Of a stretch of DNA of 64,000 nucleotides, positions 1 to 10,200 are shown piece by piece. The notes under the pieces were generated by a model that saw nothing but the letters and a program-made list of their open reading frames with translations, had not been told where the DNA came from and did not search any database. The DNA is from Corynebacterium halotolerans YIM 70093 = DSM 44683 (GTDB lineage Bacteria > Actinomycetota > Actinomycetes > Mycobacteriales > Mycobacteriaceae). Made by a program: the position numbers and the translations under genes. The stretch covers positions 1,654,075 through 1,718,074 of the forward strand of contig NC_020302.1 of assembly GCF_000341345.1 (NCBI RefSeq), read 5' to 3'. Positions within the stretch are counted from its first letter, which is position 1; each line of letters begins with the position of its first letter.

Positions 1-533
1 TCCTCTACACCCGCATCGCCCAGCCCGACGACGGCACAGCCACCCGCCAGTTCCCGGATCTCATCCGCATTCTGGCCTTCGTGGCGGCCGTCTGCCTGGC
101 CGCCGTCCTGGTCACCGGCACCATGGTCACCGGCTCCGGGCCGCACTCCGGTGACGCCGGCGTCGGTATGGAGGGCCGTCTCGAGGTCGACACGCGGATC
201 ATGACCTACATCCACGCGGCGGCGATGTACATCTACCTCGGGTTCACTCTGGTCGTCGCCTTCCTGCTCCACCGGGTCAAGGCCGGTGACGCCGCCAAGA
301 GGACCGCCTGGGTTCTCCTCGCGATGATCGTGGTGCAGTGGGCCATCGGCCTCACCCAGTTCTACCTCGGCGTCCCGCGCTGGACGGTGCCCGCCCACAT
401 CGCGATGTCCTCGGTCGTCGTCGCCTTCTCCGCCTTCCTCTACGCCCACGGACGCGTACGCGAGGGCGGGACCGGCACCTCCCCCACCGGCTCCCCGGTC
501 GGCGACGCCAGGCTGGCCGCCTCCCGCGCCTGA
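1..533 (+). CDS. ctaA: Heme A synthase CtaA/COX15 (3' part)
   Basis: C-terminal part of a polytopic membrane protein whose start lies left of the window; it reads in frame from base 3. The visible 176 residues hold three hydrophobic segments (around residues 21-43, 68-87 and 100-145 of the fragment) and the conserved pattern VTGTMVTGSGPHSGD, with an HxxxY/IHAAAMYIYLG stretch typical of CtaA histidines that hold heme. CtaA oxidises heme O to heme A for the aa3 cytochrome oxidase in the membrane. The heme O synthase gene ctaB lies about 1.1 kb away on the other strand, which supports the call. The last ~20 residues are a hydrophilic tail. Confidence 0.85.
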   Translation, partial: LYTRIAQPDDGTATRQFPDLIRILAFVAAVCLAAVLVTGTMVTGSGPHSGDAGVGMEGRLEVDTRIMTYIHAAAMYIYLGFTLVVAFLLHRVKAGDAAKRTAWVLLAMIVVQWAIGLTQFYLGVPRWTVPAHIAMSSVVVAFSAFLYAHGRVREGGTGTSPTGSPVGDARLAASRA

Positions 534-583
534 CGCCACCCCCGACGTGGACGGAAACACCTCCGGTGCCGCGGCAACTTCAC

Positions 584-589
584 TAGCCT
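584..589 (+). promoter_or_regulatory. -10 element of leaderless qor promoter
   Basis: TAGCCT stands 7 nt before the ATG at 597 and no Shine-Dalgarno sequence is present. This spacing would put the transcript start on the A of the start codon. Inference from spacing only. Confidence 0.45.
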
Positions 590-596
590 GGGGGCC

Positions 597-1562
597 ATGA
601 AGGCCATCCAGATCACCGAGACCGGCGGCCCGGAGGTTCTGCGCCTGCAGGACGTCCCGACCCCCACCCCTAGCCCCGACGAGGTACTCGTCGAGGTCCG
701 GGTCGCCGGAGTCAACTACATCGACACCTACTACCGGGAGGGCGTCTACCACGCCTCCCTGCCCTTTGTGCCGGGCCTGGAGGGCACCGGCCGGGTGCTC
801 CACGATCCCCGGGGCGAGATCGCCGAGGGCACCGTCGTCGCCTGGTGTGACGCCTTCGGCTCCTACGCCGAGCAGGTCTGCGTCCCCCGCGACCGGCTCG
901 TCGCCGTGCCGGAGGAAATCTCCCCCGAGGTCGCCGGCACCATGCTCCTGCAGGGCATGACCGCCCACTTCCTCACTCACGGGGTCCACGATCTGCAGGA
1001 GGGTGACTCCTGCCTGATCACCGCCGGCGCGGGTGGCGTGGGCCTGCTGGCGACCCAGATGGCCGCCGCGAAGGGCGCCCGGGTCTTCTCCGTGGTCTCC
1101 ACCGACGAGAAGGAGCAGCTCGCCCTCGAGGCGGGCGCGGCAGAGGTGTTCCGCTACTCCGACAATCTCGCCGAGGTCGTCCGCCGCCGCAACGGTGGCA
1201 TGGGCGTCGACGTGGTCTACGACGGCGTCGGCAGGGACACCTTCGCCGAATCGCTGGAGGCCGTGCGCCCCCGCGGCACCGTCTGCCTCTTCGGCGCGGC
1301 CTCCGGCCCCGTCGAGCCCTTCGACCCCCAGCTGCTCAACACCCACGGCTCGATCTTCCTCACCCGTCCCTCCCTGGGCGCCTGGACCGCCGGCGAGGGC
1401 GAGTTTCGGCTGCGTGCCCAGGCGGTGACCCAGGCGATCGTCGACGGCACCCTCAACTTCCGGATCTCCGGTTCCTACCCGTTGGCGGAGGCCGAGCAGG
1501 CCCACCGCGACCTGCAGGGGCGGAAGACCACCGGTTCCATCGTGCTGCGGGTGGCGGACTGA
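597..1562 (+). CDS. qor: NADPH:quinone oxidoreductase (zinc-independent MDR family)
   Basis: 321-residue medium-chain dehydrogenase/reductase of the QOR type. The N-terminal GroES-like domain contains the VNYIDTYYREGVY pattern characteristic of quinone reductases; the Rossmann domain has AGAGGVGLLATQMAAAKGA around residues 143-161, matching the NADPH-binding AxxGGVG motif. No structural or catalytic zinc cysteines are visible, as expected for this subgroup. It probably reduces quinones in the cytoplasm with NADPH. The same ctaA-qor-ctaB neighbourhood is common in corynebacteria. Length is normal for the family. Confidence 0.9.
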   Translation: MKAIQITETGGPEVLRLQDVPTPTPSPDEVLVEVRVAGVNYIDTYYREGVYHASLPFVPGLEGTGRVLHDPRGEIAEGTVVAWCDAFGSYAEQVCVPRDRLVAVPEEISPEVAGTMLLQGMTAHFLTHGVHDLQEGDSCLITAGAGGVGLLATQMAAAKGARVFSVVSTDEKEQLALEAGAAEVFRYSDNLAEVVRRRNGGMGVDVVYDGVGRDTFAESLEAVRPRGTVCLFGAASGPVEPFDPQLLNTHGSIFLTRPSLGAWTAGEGEFRLRAQAVTQAIVDGTLNFRISGSYPLAEAEQAHRDLQGRKTTGSIVLRVAD

Positions 1563-1582
1563 AACTGCCCGCACTGAAGCGC

Positions 1583-1617
1583 AAGCCCGGTCCCTCCGTC
1601 GTGGAGGAACCGGGCTT
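1583..1617. terminator. Bidirectional hairpin terminator between qor and ctaB
   Basis: Inverted repeat with arms at 1583-1595 and 1604-1617 (AAGCCCGGT...ACCGGGCTT, one bulge) between two convergent genes. The short T-rich run after it is weak, so termination strength is inferred. Confidence 0.7.
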
Positions 1618-1654
1618 CGGTGTTTCAGCGCTACCGGATGACTGCGGCGGCCGC

Positions 1655-2659
1655 TCAGAAGAAGGTCGTGGTCCAGCCGAGCATCGAGCCGATGGTCTCC
1701 CAGCCGAGGACCGCGTCGGCGGACAGCGCCACGAAGACCAGGGCCAGGTAGTTGTTCGACAGGATGAACAGCTTGAGGGGTTTGACCTCCTTGCCCCTGC
1801 GCACTCCGTGGTGGAGGCTGTGGGCCATGATCAGGAAGTACGCGCCGCCGGCGACCGCGCCGACGAGGTAGATCCAGGAGGCGGCCGGGACCAGCAGCAG
1901 GGTGGTGATGACGGTGGCCCAGGTGTACCAGACGATCTGGCGGGTGACCTCGGCGGGCTCGCGGACGACCGGGAGCATCGGCACGCCGGCACGCTCGTAG
2001 TCGTCGCGGTATTTCATGGCCAGCGCCCAGGTGTGCGGCGGGGTCCAGAAGAAGATGATGAGGAACAGGACGATCGCCTGCCACCACTGGGCCGGGGTGC
2101 CCTCGGGGGCGTTGTCCGTGATCACGGCCCAGCCGATGACGACCGGCATGCAGCCGGCCGCGCCTCCCCAGATGACGTTCTGCCACGTGCGGCGCTTGAG
2201 CCACTTCGTGTAGACGACGGCGTAGAACCAGTTGGTCAGGAGGATGAACAGGCCCGCGAGCAGGGAGTTGCACAGCAGCCACAGCCACAGGAAACTGCCG
2301 ACGAGCATCACCCACGCGAAGATCGTCGCGTTCCGGTTGGAGACGGTGTGACGGACCAGCGGACGGGCCCGGGTGCGACCCATCTTCTGGTCGATGTCGG
2401 AGTCGGCCACCATGTTGAACGTGTTCGCCGCCGCGGCACCCATCCAACCGCCCACCAGGGTGAGCAGGATGAGCAGGATATTGTTCTCGCCGCGCGCGGC
2501 CTGCAGCATCGCCGGAATGGTGGCGACGAGGAGCAGCTCAATGACCCTCGGCTTCGTCAGCGCAATATAGGCCTTGATTGTCTCCAAGGAAGATTCCTCC
2601 AACAGCTTTGTGATCGGGTCGCGGCGACGGGGCTCCGCGAAGATTGCGGATACGTCCAC
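1655..2659 (-). CDS. ctaB: Protoheme IX farnesyltransferase (heme O synthase)
   Basis: UbiA-family prenyltransferase that adds a farnesyl group to protoheme IX to make heme O. The recognisable core starts [19 protein letters not shown] and carries [19 protein letters not shown], the Asp-rich prenyl-diphosphate motif; the second Asp-rich region is [14 protein letters not shown]. About nine hydrophobic segments follow. The start is uncertain: the frame is open upstream to a TTG at 2740, and I chose the GTG at 2659 (334 residues); a TTG at 2608 would give a length nearer the usual family start. None of these has a good ribosome binding site. Divergent from tkt. Confidence 0.9.
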   Translation of the reverse strand: MDVSAIFAEPRRRDPITKLLEESSLETIKAYIALTKPRVIELLLVATIPAMLQAARGENNILLILLTLVGGWMGAAAANTFNMVADSDIDQKMGRTRARPLVRHTVSNRNATIFAWVMLVGSFLWLWLLCNSLLAGLFILLTNWFYAVVYTKWLKRRTWQNVIWGGAAGCMPVVIGWAVITDNAPEGTPAQWWQAIVLFLIIFFWTPPHTWALAMKYRDDYERAGVPMLPVVREPAEVTRQIVWYTWATVITTLLLVPAASWIYLVGAVAGGAYFLIMAHSLHHGVRRGKEVKPLKLFILSNNYLALVFVALSADAVLGWETIGSMLGWTTTFF

Positions 2660-2912
2660 GAGACTGGTCGGCTCCGGGGCGTGGAAAGTTCCCGACGGTT
2701 TTCCCGGGGGCGCCTGACCGTCGCTCCCCGGCCGGCGCAACCGGATCCGGGACGGAGCAGCCCCACCATGCTACCGCCCCGGCACTTCCCCCCGATAATC
2801 CCCTCCGCATGGCTCCTGGTGTTCTCCCGCCAGGATCCGTGGCACTGTGAGGTCAGCGGGAGGTTATGGTGATCCAGTGCACGCCGAGCGTCATGGGTCC
2901 GTCTGGAGTCAC

Positions 2913-2918
2913 TAAGGT
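2913..2918 (+). promoter_or_regulatory. Candidate -10 element for the tkt operon
   Basis: TAAGGT, about 90 nt before the tkt start, in the divergent ctaB/tkt spacer. No convincing -35 element is visible, which is common in corynebacteria. Low certainty. Confidence 0.3.
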
Positions 2919-3007
2919 GGACGGGGACGAGGCCCGTCGGCGAGGCGGTTTTTCACCGCGCCGGTCGGCGGTCTCCCGCTCCCGACCCCGAAGTGAGGAC
3001 AATCACC

Positions 3008-5104
3008 GTGACTTTGTCGCCCGAACTGCAGGCCCTGACCGAGCGCCGCTACCCCTCCGACTGGACCGACACCGACACGCGCGCCGTGGACACGGTCCGC
3101 GTGCTGGCCGCCGATGCCGTCCAGAAGTGCGGTTCCGGTCACCCCGGCACCGCGATGGCCCTGGCGCCGCTGGCCTACACGCTCTACCAGCGGGTCCTCA
3201 ACCACAATCCGAAGGACATCAACTGGGCCGGCCGAGACCGCTTCGTCCTCTCCGCGGGCCACACCTCCCTGACCCAGTACATCCAGCTCTTCCTGGGCGG
3301 TTTCGGTCTCGAGCTCGACGATCTCAAGGCGCTGCGCACCTGGGGTTCGCTGACCCCCGGCCACCCGGAGTACGGCCACACCGACGGCGTCGAGATCACC
3401 ACCGGCCCGCTGGGCCAGGGGCTGGCCTCCGCCGTGGGCATGGCCATGGCCGCCCGTCGTGAGCGCGGCCTGTTCGATCCGGAGGCCGCCCCGGGCGAGT
3501 CGCCCTTCGACCACCACGTCTACGTCATCGCCTCCGACGGCGACCTGCAGGAGGGCGTGACCTCCGAGGCGTCGTCGCTGGCCGGAACGCAGCAGCTGGG
3601 CAACCTGATCGTCTTCTGGGACGACAACCGCATCTCCATCGAGGACGACACGGCCATCGCCTTCAACGAGGACGTCGTCGCGCGCTACCGCGCCTACGGT
3701 TGGCACACCATCGAGATCGAGGGCGGCGAGGACGTCGTGGCCATCGAGGAGGCCGTCGCCGAGGCGAAGTCCGTCACCGACCGACCGACCTTCATCCGCC
3801 TGCGCACCGTCATCGCCTACCCGGCCCCCAACGCCATGAACACCGGCGCCTCCCACGGCTCCGCCCTCGGCGAGGAAGAGGTCGCCGCCACCAAGCGGGA
3901 GCTGGGCTTCGACCCGGAGCAGCATTTCCAGGTCGACGACGAGGTCCTCACCCACACCCGCTCCCTGGTCGAGCGCGGGGCACAAAAGCACGCCGACTGG
4001 CAGGAGAAGTACGACGCGTGGGCGAAGGCCAACCCGGAGGCCCACACCCTCCACCAGCGACTGGAGAACCGCGAGCTGCCGGAGGACTTCGCCGCCGAGC
4101 TGCCCACCTGGGAGCCGGACGCCAAGGGCCTGGCCACCCGCAAGGCCTCGGAGGCGACCCTCCAGGCCCTGGGTAAGACCCTGCCGGAGCTGTGGGGCGG
4201 TTCCGCCGACCTGGCCGGCTCCAACAACACCGTGATCAAGGACTCCCCCTCCTTCGGCCCCGAGACCATCAGCACGGACACCTGGTCCGCCGAGCCCTAC
4301 GGCCGCAACCTGCACTTCGGGGTGCGCGAGCACGCCATGGGCGCGATCATGAACGGCATCGCCCTCCACGGCGGCACCCGCCCCTACGCCGGCACCTTCC
4401 TGATCTTCTCGGACTACATGCGCCCCGCCGTGCGTCTGGCCGCCCTGCAGGGCACCGACGCCTACTACGTGTGGACCCACGACTCCATCGGCCTGGGCGA
4501 GGACGGCCCGACCCACCAGCCGGTGGAGCAGCTGGCCGCCCTGCGCGCCATCCCGGACATGTCGATGCTGCGTCCGGCCGACGCCAACGAGACCGCCCAG
4601 GCCTGGGCCGCCGCCCTGGAGTACAAGCAGGGCCCGAAGGGCCTGGCCCTGACCCGCCAGAACGTCCCCGTCCTGGAGGGCACGAAGGAGAAGGCCGCCG
4701 AGGGCGTGCGCCGCGGCGCCTACGTCCTCGTCGAGGGTTCCAAGGAGACCCCGGACGTCATCCTGATGGCCACCGGCTCCGAGGTGCAGATGGCCGTGGA
4801 GGCCGCCAAGGTCCTCGAGGACGAGGGCACCGCCGCCCGCGTCGTCTCCGTCCCCTGCCTGGACTGGTTCGCCGAGCAGGACGCCGAGTACATCGAGTCG
4901 GTTCTCCCGAAGGAGGTCACCGCCCGCGTCTCCGTGGAGGCGGGCCTGGCCCTGCCGTGGTACCGCTGGATCGGTGACCGCGGCCGCGCGGTCTCGCTCG
5001 AGCACTTCGGTGCCTCCGCCTCCTACCAGAAGCTCTTCGAGGAGTTCGGCCTGACCACCGCGGCCGTCGTCGCCGCCGCGAAGGACTCCCTGGCCGCCCA
5101 GTAG
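3008..5104 (+). CDS. tkt: Transketolase
   Basis: 698-residue thiamine-diphosphate enzyme moving two-carbon units in the pentose phosphate pathway. The thiamine motif is seen at [13 protein letters not shown]...DDN, with [18 protein letters not shown] near the N terminus and the [19 protein letters not shown] signature in the pyrimidine-binding domain. I chose the GTG at 3008 because AGGA at 2996-2999 is well placed for it; an upstream in-frame GTG at 2993 overlaps that ribosome binding site. First gene of tkt-tal-zwf-opcA-pgl, with 43 nt to tal. Close to the C. glutamicum enzyme over its whole length. Confidence 0.97.
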   Translation: MTLSPELQALTERRYPSDWTDTDTRAVDTVRVLAADAVQKCGSGHPGTAMALAPLAYTLYQRVLNHNPKDINWAGRDRFVLSAGHTSLTQYIQLFLGGFGLELDDLKALRTWGSLTPGHPEYGHTDGVEITTGPLGQGLASAVGMAMAARRERGLFDPEAAPGESPFDHHVYVIASDGDLQEGVTSEASSLAGTQQLGNLIVFWDDNRISIEDDTAIAFNEDVVARYRAYGWHTIEIEGGEDVVAIEEAVAEAKSVTDRPTFIRLRTVIAYPAPNAMNTGASHGSALGEEEVAATKRELGFDPEQHFQVDDEVLTHTRSLVERGAQKHADWQEKYDAWAKANPEAHTLHQRLENRELPEDFAAELPTWEPDAKGLATRKASEATLQALGKTLPELWGGSADLAGSNNTVIKDSPSFGPETISTDTWSAEPYGRNLHFGVREHAMGAIMNGIALHGGTRPYAGTFLIFSDYMRPAVRLAALQGTDAYYVWTHDSIGLGEDGPTHQPVEQLAALRAIPDMSMLRPADANETAQAWAAALEYKQGPKGLALTRQNVPVLEGTKEKAAEGVRRGAYVLVEGSKETPDVILMATGSEVQMAVEAAKVLEDEGTAARVVSVPCLDWFAEQDAEYIESVLPKEVTARVSVEAGLALPWYRWIGDRGRAVSLEHFGASASYQKLFEEFGLTTAAVVAAAKDSLAAQ

Positions 5105-5147
5105 CAGCCCCTCCCCCATCCCTCCGGATCAAGTTAGGACACCTCCC

Positions 5148-6230
5148 ATGACCTACATCGACGACCTCGCTGAGCTGGGTACCTCCACCTGGCTCGACGA
5201 CCTGTCCCGCAACCGCATCACCTCCGGCAACCTCGCCGAGCTCCTCGACACCAAGTCGATCGTCGGCGTGACCACCAACCCGACGATCTTCGCCACCGCG
5301 ATGTCCTCCGGCACCGCCTACGATGAGCAGATCGCGGAACTCAAGGACAAGGGCGCCGGCCTCGACGACGGTGTCTACGCGATGATGATCGACGACGTCC
5401 GCGACGCCTGCGACATTCTCGCCCCCGTCCACGAATCCACCAACGGTCGCGACGGCCGCGTGTCCATCGAGGTGGACCCACGCCTGTCCCTCGACCACGA
5501 CGCCACCCTGGCCCAGGCCCGCGAGCTGTGGGCCAAGGTGGACCGTCCCAACGTGATGATCAAGATCCCGGCCACCCCGGAGTCCATTCCGGCGATCACC
5601 GACGCCCTGGCCGAGGGCATCAACGTCAACGTGACGCTGATCTTCTCGGTGGCCCGCTACCGCGCGGTCATCGCCGCCTACCGCGAGGGCGTCAAACGCG
5701 CCGCGGACAACGGCCACGACGTCTCCCGCATCCACTCGGTGGCCTCCTTCTTCGTCTCCCGCGTCGACACCGAGATCGACCGTCGCCTCGAGGAGATCGG
5801 CTCCGAGGAGGCCCTGGCCCTGCGCGGAAAGGCCGGCATCGCCAACGCCCGCCGCGCCTACGCGGTCTTCCAGGAGCTCTTCGGCCGGGACGACCTGCCC
5901 GAGGACGCGAACGTACAGCGCCCGCTGTGGGCGTCGACCGGCGTGAAGAACCCGGACTACGCGGCGACCATGTACGTCTCCGAGCTGGCCGGCCCGGACA
6001 CCGTCAACACCATGCCGGAGAAGACCATCGACGCCGTGCTCGAGCAGGGCGGCCTCCACGGTGACACTCTGACCGGCACCGTCGAGGAGGCCGAGCGCGT
6101 CTTCGAGCAGCTGGTCGCCGTCGGAATCGATCTCGAGGACGTCTTCGCCGTCCTCGAGCGCGAGGGCGTCGAAAAGTTCGTCACCTCCTGGAATGAGCTG
6201 CTCGAGTCCATGAAGACCCAACTTCAGTAG
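5148..6230 (+). CDS. tal: Transaldolase
   Basis: 360-residue transaldolase of the long actinobacterial type. It exchanges a dihydroxyacetone unit between sugar phosphates of the pentose phosphate pathway. NPTIF after VGVTT and the Schiff-base lysine region [16 protein letters not shown] are clear. It sits between tkt and zwf, the order found across corynebacteria, and is probably co-transcribed; a GTTAGGAC ribosome binding site precedes the ATG. Confidence 0.97.
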   Translation: MTYIDDLAELGTSTWLDDLSRNRITSGNLAELLDTKSIVGVTTNPTIFATAMSSGTAYDEQIAELKDKGAGLDDGVYAMMIDDVRDACDILAPVHESTNGRDGRVSIEVDPRLSLDHDATLAQARELWAKVDRPNVMIKIPATPESIPAITDALAEGINVNVTLIFSVARYRAVIAAYREGVKRAADNGHDVSRIHSVASFFVSRVDTEIDRRLEEIGSEEALALRGKAGIANARRAYAVFQELFGRDDLPEDANVQRPLWASTGVKNPDYAATMYVSELAGPDTVNTMPEKTIDAVLEQGGLHGDTLTGTVEEAERVFEQLVAVGIDLEDVFAVLEREGVEKFVTSWNELLESMKTQLQ

Positions 6231-6305
6231 ATTCGACAGCGCGGGCCACAGCCCGCACCATCCTCCTCAAGGACCCCGTACCCGCCCAGAAAGGCTCTCC
6301 TTCTG

Positions 6306-7844
6306 ATGCCCGTGACCGATAACCGCACCTGGGTCAACCCGCTGCGCGATGTGCAGGACAAACGCCTGCCGCGGATCGCCGGCCCCTCCGGCATGGTGAT
6401 CTTCGGCGTGACCGGCGATCTTGCCCGCAGGAAGCTGCTGCCGGCGATCTACGATCTCGCCAACCGCGGCCTGCTGCCCGCCGGGTTCACCCTCATCGGC
6501 TACGGGCGTCGCTCCTGGAGCAAGCGGGAGTTCGAGGACTACGTCTACGAGGCGGTCTCGGGCGGCGCGCGCACGAAGATGCGCGAGCACGTCTGGGAGC
6601 GCCTGGCCGAGGGCATGCATTTCGTCGAGGGCAATTTCGACGACGAGGGCTTCGACCGGCTCTCGGCCATGCTGGCGGAGATGGACGTCACCCGCGGCAC
6701 GGGCGGAAACTGGGCGTACTACCTCTCTGTTCCGCCGGACTACTTCTCCGACGTCTGCCATCAGCTCGAGCGCTCCGGCATGGCCGAGGCCGAGGGCGAT
6801 TCGTGGCGCCGCGTGATCATCGAGAAGCCCTTCGGCCACGACCAGGAGACCGCCCGCGAGCTCAACCAGCTGGTCAACGCCGTCTTTCCGGAGGAGTCGG
6901 TGTTCCGCATCGACCACTACCTGGGCAAGGAGACGGTGCAGAACATCCTCGCCCTGCGCTTCGCCAACCAGCTGTTCGACCCGCTGTGGAGCGCCCACTA
7001 CGTCGACCACGTCCAGATCACCATGGCTGAGGACATCGGCCTGGGTGGGCGCGCCGGCTACTACGATGGCATCGGTGCGGCCCGGGACGTCATGCAGAAC
7101 CACCTGATCCAGCTGCTCGCGCTCGTGGCCATGGAGGAGCCCGTCTCCTTCTCGCCGACCGAGCTGCAGGCGGAGAAGGTCAAGGTGCTGCGTGCCACCA
7201 GGCCCAGCTACCCGCTGAGCACGACGACCGCCCGCGGCCAGTACACCGCCGGCTGGCAGGGCTCGCACCACGTCAAGGGCCTGCGCGAGGAGGAGGGCTT
7301 CGACCCCGAGTCCACCACCGAGACCTTCGCCGCCTGCACCCTGGAGATCAACTCCCGCCGCTGGGCGGGGGTGCCCTTCTACCTGCGCACCGGCAAGCGC
7401 CTCGGTCGTCGCGTCACGGAGATCGCGCTGGTGTTCAAGGAGGCGCCCCACCAGCCCTTCGGCGAGGGCCAGACCCGGGCGCTCGGCCAAAACGCCGTGG
7501 TCATCCGCATCCAGCCCGATGAGGGCGTGCTCATGCGCTTCGGTTCGAAGGTGCCGGGTTCGACGATGGAGGTCCGCGACGTCAACATGGACTTCTCCTA
7601 CTCGGAGGCGTTCACTGAGGCCTCGCCCGAGGCCTATGAGCGACTGATCCTCGATGCGCTGCTCGACGAGTCGAGCCTGTTCCCCACCAACGAGGAGGTG
7701 GAACTGTCCTGGGCGATCCTGGACCCGATTCTCGAGTACTGGGCCGACCACGGTCGCCCCGAGGACTACGCGGCCGGCACCTGGGGCCCGATCAGCGCCG
7801 ACCGGATGCTCGAACGCGACGGACGGACCTGGCGCCGCCCCTGA
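6306..7844 (+). CDS. zwf: Glucose-6-phosphate 1-dehydrogenase
   Basis: 512-residue enzyme oxidising glucose 6-phosphate to 6-phosphoglucono-lactone with NADP. The dinucleotide motif FGVTGDLARRKLLPAIYDL lies near residues 32-50 and the substrate signature RIDHYLGKE with its catalytic lysine near 200. An AGAAAGG ribosome binding site sits before the ATG. The next gene, opcA, encodes the assembly factor for this enzyme; pgl then hydrolyses the lactone, so the operon encodes both oxidative steps together. Confidence 0.97.
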   Translation: MPVTDNRTWVNPLRDVQDKRLPRIAGPSGMVIFGVTGDLARRKLLPAIYDLANRGLLPAGFTLIGYGRRSWSKREFEDYVYEAVSGGARTKMREHVWERLAEGMHFVEGNFDDEGFDRLSAMLAEMDVTRGTGGNWAYYLSVPPDYFSDVCHQLERSGMAEAEGDSWRRVIIEKPFGHDQETARELNQLVNAVFPEESVFRIDHYLGKETVQNILALRFANQLFDPLWSAHYVDHVQITMAEDIGLGGRAGYYDGIGAARDVMQNHLIQLLALVAMEEPVSFSPTELQAEKVKVLRATRPSYPLSTTTARGQYTAGWQGSHHVKGLREEEGFDPESTTETFAACTLEINSRRWAGVPFYLRTGKRLGRRVTEIALVFKEAPHQPFGEGQTRALGQNAVVIRIQPDEGVLMRFGSKVPGSTMEVRDVNMDFSYSEAFTEASPEAYERLILDALLDESSLFPTNEEVELSWAILDPILEYWADHGRPEDYAAGTWGPISADRMLERDGRTWRRP

Positions 7845-7911
7845 CCCGCGCCCCGTCCCCCTCACCCCACCGAATCAGTACCGCCCCCCACGTCAAGCGG
7901 AAAGGCCCTCC

Positions 7912-8844
7912 ATGATCATCACGCTGCCGGACACCGACTCCCGGGAGGTCGCCGCGAGCCTGCTCGAGGCCCGGGAACAGAACTCGCGCACCACCGGGCG
8001 GGTGCTCACCCTCATCGTCGCCGCGAACCTCAACGACAACGTCGACGCCATCATCTCCGCTGCCCGGGGGGCCTCGCACGAGCACCCGGCCCGCGTCCTG
8101 GTGTTCATCACCGGGGAGACCTCGGGGAAGGCGCAGCTCGACGCCGAGGTGCGCGTGGGCGGTGACGCCGGCGCCTCCGAGATGGTCATCATGCGGGTCT
8201 CCGGTGAGCTCGCGGGGCACCTGGAGTCGGTGGTCACTCCCCTGCTGCTGCCCGACACCCCGATCGTGACGTGGTGGCCGACCGAGGCCCCGGAGAACCC
8301 TTCCGCGCACCCGCTCGGGCGTCTCTCCCAGCGCCGCATCACCAACGCCCAGCGCGACGGCGGGGAGGACATCCTCGACCGCCTGCGCGCCGCGTACACC
8401 CCGGGTGACTCCGACATGATGTGGTCGCGGATCACCGCCTGGCGCGGCATCGTCGCCTCCTCGCTCGACCAGCACCCGCACGGGGCCGTGGAGTCGGCCA
8501 CGCTGGTCGGCCCGCCCGAGGACCCCAGTGTCGACATCGCCGCCGGCTGGCTCGCCGACCGCCTCGGCGTCGAGATCATCCGTGAGGACTGCGAGCCGGC
8601 CGAGGATCCGACGCTCTTCCCGATCCGCTCCCTGCGGTTCAACCGCGCCCCGGGTCCACTGAAGGTGGACGTCATCGACCACCGCACGGTGCAGGTGACG
8701 CTGCCGGGCCGGCCCGAGTCCCTGGTGGCCATGAGCGTGCGCTCCGACTCCGAGTGCCTCTCGGAGGAGCTGCGCCACCTGGATCCCGACACCGCCTACG
8801 CGCAGGCGTTGCGCGCGTTGAACCGCGTCACCCACCGATCCTGA
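7912..8844 (+). CDS. opcA: OpcA, glucose-6-phosphate dehydrogenase assembly protein
   Basis: 310-residue member of the OpcA family, begun at the ATG preceded by AAAGG. In C. glutamicum the OpcA protein is needed for active multimeric Zwf. No catalytic motif is visible; the conserved features are VVTPLLLPDTPIVTWWP and the DMMWSRITAWRG region. Position directly between zwf and pgl is diagnostic. The open frame extends further upstream inside zwf, but similarity begins at MIITLPDTDSREVA. Confidence 0.95.
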   Translation: MIITLPDTDSREVAASLLEAREQNSRTTGRVLTLIVAANLNDNVDAIISAARGASHEHPARVLVFITGETSGKAQLDAEVRVGGDAGASEMVIMRVSGELAGHLESVVTPLLLPDTPIVTWWPTEAPENPSAHPLGRLSQRRITNAQRDGGEDILDRLRAAYTPGDSDMMWSRITAWRGIVASSLDQHPHGAVESATLVGPPEDPSVDIAAGWLADRLGVEIIREDCEPAEDPTLFPIRSLRFNRAPGPLKVDVIDHRTVQVTLPGRPESLVAMSVRSDSECLSEELRHLDPDTAYAQALRALNRVTHRS

Positions 8845-8874
8845 CCCCGAATAAACAGAAGGAGTCGAACAACC

Positions 8875-9633
8875 ATGGCCACCGTCCACCGCGTCACCGA
8901 CCAGACCGAACTGATCAACCAGGCCGCCGCCCGCTTCGTCGACGTCGTGCACGGCGTGCAGAGCGCCGGAGGCCCCCACGGCGACGGTGTCGCCCGCGTG
9001 GTGCTCACCGGCGGGGGCGCCGGCATCGGGGTGCTCCGCCGCCTCGCGGAGTTTCACGCCGCCGCCGACGCCCAGTCCGAGACCTTCCCCGCCCAGCGGA
9101 TCGACTGGTCACGCGTCCACGTCTTCTTCGGCGACGAGCGCAATGTGCCCGTCAGCCACCCGGAGTCCAACGAGGGGCAGGCCAGGGAGGCACTGCTCGA
9201 ACCGGCCGGTGTCCCCGAGACCAACATCCACGGCTACGGCCTGGACGAGACCGCGATGGACGCCTCGGCGAAGGCCTACGAGGCCACCCTCGCCGAGTTC
9301 GCGCCGGAGGGTTTCGACATCCACCTGCTCGGCATGGGGCCCGAGGGACACATCAACACACTGTTCCCGCACCACGAGGCCACTGCGGAGACCGGGCGAC
9401 TGGTGGTACCGGTCTACGACTCCCCCAAGCCCCCGCCGGAACGGGTCACGCTGACCCTGCCGGCCGTCGCCCGCGCCCGGCACGTGTGGCTGCTGGTCAC
9501 CGGCGAGGGGAAGGCCGAGGCCGCCGGGCATGTCGCCCACGGCGCGGATCCGGCGGACTGGCCCGCCGCCGGTGCCCGCGGCAGCGGGGAGACCGTCCTG
9601 TTCGTCAGTGAGGACGCCGCGGGCGAGATCTGA
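8875..9633 (+). CDS. pgl: 6-phosphogluconolactonase
   Basis: 252-residue DevB/Pgl-type lactonase hydrolysing 6-phosphoglucono-lactone. The signatures are VLTGGGAGIGVLRRLAEF, VHVFFGDERNVPVSHPESN and LLGMGPEGHINTLFPHH, the last holding the catalytic histidine. A strong AGAAGGAG ribosome binding site precedes the ATG. Last gene of the pentose phosphate operon; a strong hairpin follows 20 nt after its stop. Confidence 0.96.
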   Translation: MATVHRVTDQTELINQAAARFVDVVHGVQSAGGPHGDGVARVVLTGGGAGIGVLRRLAEFHAAADAQSETFPAQRIDWSRVHVFFGDERNVPVSHPESNEGQAREALLEPAGVPETNIHGYGLDETAMDASAKAYEATLAEFAPEGFDIHLLGMGPEGHINTLFPHHEATAETGRLVVPVYDSPKPPPERVTLTLPAVARARHVWLLVTGEGKAEAAGHVAHGADPADWPAAGARGSGETVLFVSEDAAGEI

Positions 9634-9653
9634 CTGATGTCCCCACGGGGTGA

Positions 9654-9702
9654 CCGGAGGCCGCGACTTCCTGCGGGAAGCGCGGCCTCCGGCGTTGCTT
9701 TT
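9654..9702 (+). terminator. Terminator of the tkt-tal-zwf-opcA-pgl operon
   Basis: A 12-bp perfect stem (9654-9665 with 9681-9692) plus a CTTCC/GGAAG inner stem, followed by TTGCTTTT. Confidence 0.85.
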
Positions 9703-9763
9703 CAGCGGAGTTGCCGCCCGGATGCGTGAATGGCCGACCCGGGAGGTCCGCCGACGCCCAGGT

Positions 9764-9781
9764 AGTGCGCCGCTGCGCACT
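9764..9781. repeat. Dispersed palindrome, degenerate copy
   Basis: AGTGCGC-CGCT-GCGCACT, differing at one base from the AGTGCGCAGCTGCGCACT form. It lies between the two terminators of the convergent pgl and secG genes. See copies at 42696, 44146 and 55685. Confidence 0.5.
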
Positions 9782-9815
9782 CTCCCCCGGCCCGCGGCCG
9801 GCACACACATGAAAT

Positions 9816-9863
9816 GACCGGGGACCGTGCCCTCCCCGTTCAGGAGGGGCACGGTCCCCGGTC
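9816..9863 (-). terminator. Terminator of secG
   Basis: Long stem with one bulge: GACCGGGGACCGTGCC at 9816 pairs with its complement ending at 9863, loop around CCGTTCA. On the minus strand it is followed by ATTTCAT. Confidence 0.8.
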
Positions 9864-9886
9864 GTTGTTCCGGCCGACGTCCGCTG

Positions 9887-10123
9887 CTATCCGCTGAAGG
9901 CCTGCAGCAGGTTCAGCGCGATGATGCAGGCCACCCAGATGACCACCATGAGAACGGTGTAGCGGTCCAGGTTCTTCTCGACGACCGTGGAGCCGGAGAG
10001 GTTGGACTGCACCCCGCCGCCGAAGAGGCTGGACAGGCCGCCACCCTTGCCCTTGTGCAGCAGCACGAACACAGTCAGCAGGATCGAGGAGAGCACGAGG
10101 ATGATCTGGAGGGCGAGGGTCAT
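9887..10123 (-). CDS. secG: Preprotein translocase subunit SecG
   Basis: 78-residue membrane protein with two hydrophobic helices (about residues 4-22 and 55-73) joined by the SecG signature KGKGGGLSSLFGGG. It is the small accessory subunit of the SecYEG channel. The ATG has AAGGA about 9 nt upstream. It follows ppc, as in C. glutamicum; a separate promoter is possible between the two. Confidence 0.95.
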   Translation of the reverse strand: MTLALQIILVLSSILLTVFVLLHKGKGGGLSSLFGGGVQSNLSGSTVVEKNLDRYTVLMVVIWVACIIALNLLQAFSG

Positions 10124-10165
10124 GGGGGAAAGTCCTTCGACGACGTCGGTTGAAAACTCCGGTCC

Positions 10166-10171
10166 AGTGTA
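10166..10171 (-). promoter_or_regulatory. Candidate -10 element for secG
   Basis: TACACT on the minus strand, about 43 nt before the secG start, in the ppc-secG spacer. Judged from hexamer match only. Confidence 0.35.
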
Positions 10172-10200
10172 CACCACGCCCGGGGCGCACACCTGTTCAG

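Noticed and set aside
2912..5119. A 735-codon open frame opposite tkt
   Set aside because: Its product is a low-complexity Gly/Val/Leu string, an artefact of high GC antisense to a well-conserved gene.
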